Of a DNA stretch of 13,951 nucleotides, positions 13,452 to 13,951 are shown piece by piece. Every line of letters begins with the position of its first letter. Within the stretch, counting starts at the first letter, position 1. Below the pieces are notes generated by a model. The model searched no databases. It was not told the origin of the DNA and saw nothing but the letters and a program-made list of their open reading frames with translations. Made by a program: the position numbers and the translations under genes. The DNA comes from Propionibacteriaceae bacterium (GTDB lineage Bacteria; Actinomycetota; Actinomycetes; Propionibacteriales; Propionibacteriaceae), in NCBI GenBank assembly GCA_021323255.1, contig JAJTCL010000027.1:1-13951 (forward strand), given 5' to 3'.

Positions 13452-13951
13452 ATGGCCGTCGATCGCCTGTTGCCGACCGAAGAGGCTGCGGAGCTGGTGG
13501 CCCTGGTGCGCGAGATCGCGCAGACCGAACTGGCCCCCCGTGCGGCCGGTGATGAGGCTGCCGGTCGATTCCCTCGCGATGTGTTGATGATGTTGGGCGA
13601 GGTCGGGCTGTTGGGTCTGCCGTACCCAGAGGAGTACGGCGGCGCCGGGCAGCCGTACGAGGTGTACCTGCAGGCTGTCGAGGAAGTCGCGGCAGCGTGG
13701 ATGACGGTAGGCGTGGGTGTTTCGGTGCATGTGATGGCCTCGTACGCAATGGCCGCATTCGGGACGCCGGAGCAGCGGGCAGCCTACCTGCCGGAGATGA
13801 TCGGCGGAAAGATGCTGGGCGCGTACGCGCTGTCGGAGGCGCAGGCTGGATCGGACATCTCAGCCATGACCGCCCGCGCCAAGCGCGCGGATCATGGATA
13901 TGAGCTGAATGGCGCGAAGGCGTGGACCACCCACGGCTCGCATGCGGACTT
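13452..13951 (+). CDS. Acyl-CoA dehydrogenase (C-terminus cut by window edge)
   Basis: This FAD enzyme introduces an alpha,beta double bond into acyl-CoA and passes electrons to ETF. The first 166 codons are present, of about 380 expected. The N-terminal helical domain includes LVREIAQTELAPRAAGDEA, LGEVGLLGLPYPEEYGG (about 48-64), and the beta domain begins at YALSEAQAGSDISAM, the family's signature (normally T-E-P/x-x-A-G-S-D) with S at the T position, and GAKAWTTHGSHAD, the usual K-x-W-I/T-(T/S)-N/x-G segment. The catalytic glutamate would lie beyond the edge. AGAGGAG lies 7 bases before the ATG. It is divergent from the TetR gene and is probably its target. The 145-bp gap also holds two small hairpins in the expected leader: CCGAC-GAC-GTCGG (13388-13400) and CGCGC-AAT-GCGCG (13408-13420). 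Confidence 0.93.
   Translation, partial: MAVDRLLPTEEAAELVALVREIAQTELAPRAAGDEAAGRFPRDVLMMLGEVGLLGLPYPEEYGGAGQPYEVYLQAVEEVAAAWMTVGVGVSVHVMASYAMAAFGTPEQRAAYLPEMIGGKMLGAYALSEAQAGSDISAMTARAKRADHGYELNGAKAWTTHGSHAD

Overview
The window is chromosomal DNA from a high-GC Gram-positive bacterium (Actinomycetota). The evidence is gene content and order: phoU, senX3/regX3, an LpqE-like lipoprotein and carD, then ispF, cysS and rlmB, which sit near each other in mycobacteria and Streptomyces. Start regions of the form TANNNT-N6-(A/G)TG without a Shine-Dalgarno sequence point the same way. I cannot name a genus. I see no RNA genes, insertion sequences, prophage or CRISPR; this is mostly core chromosome with some rearrangement and several interesting control regions.

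Layout. Positions 1-2696 hold the phosphate-control module: phoU (minus, cut by the left edge), divergent from a senX3-type kinase and a regX3-type response regulator whose genes overlap by 4 bases. A candidate PHO box lies in the divergent gap. Positions 2771-3364 (minus) encode an LpqE-like lipoprotein, divergent from carD (3611-4096), which overlaps ispF (4093-4572). The ispF start appears to be CTG, and the usual neighbour ispD is not here.

Positions 4591-8216 form an envelope block: a membrane-anchored zinc metallopeptidase (minus), a divergent DUF2207 membrane protein (plus), a small lipoprotein (minus) and a one-helix small membrane protein (minus). Positions 8217-12610 read leftward as an apparent operon, marR - cysS - rlmB - glyA - small membrane protein, with a GTGA overlap at marR/cysS and a 14-base overlap at cysS/rlmB. 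GlyA is the long form of serine hydroxymethyltransferase, carrying an insert also found in chlamydial enzymes.

Positions 12722-13951 hold a TetR regulator (minus) divergent from an acyl-CoA dehydrogenase (plus, cut by the right edge). Strong nested inverted and direct repeats in the gap overlap the likely promoters. Between tetR and marR is a tandem 20-bp repeat.

Functionally the window joins phosphate sensing, RNA polymerase regulation (CarD), isoprenoid synthesis, translation and one-carbon metabolism, and a TetR-controlled acyl-CoA oxidation unit. I did not find a clearly new multi-gene system. The most checkable novelties are the control regions, the non-standard ispF start and the regulator fused by translation coupling to cysS.
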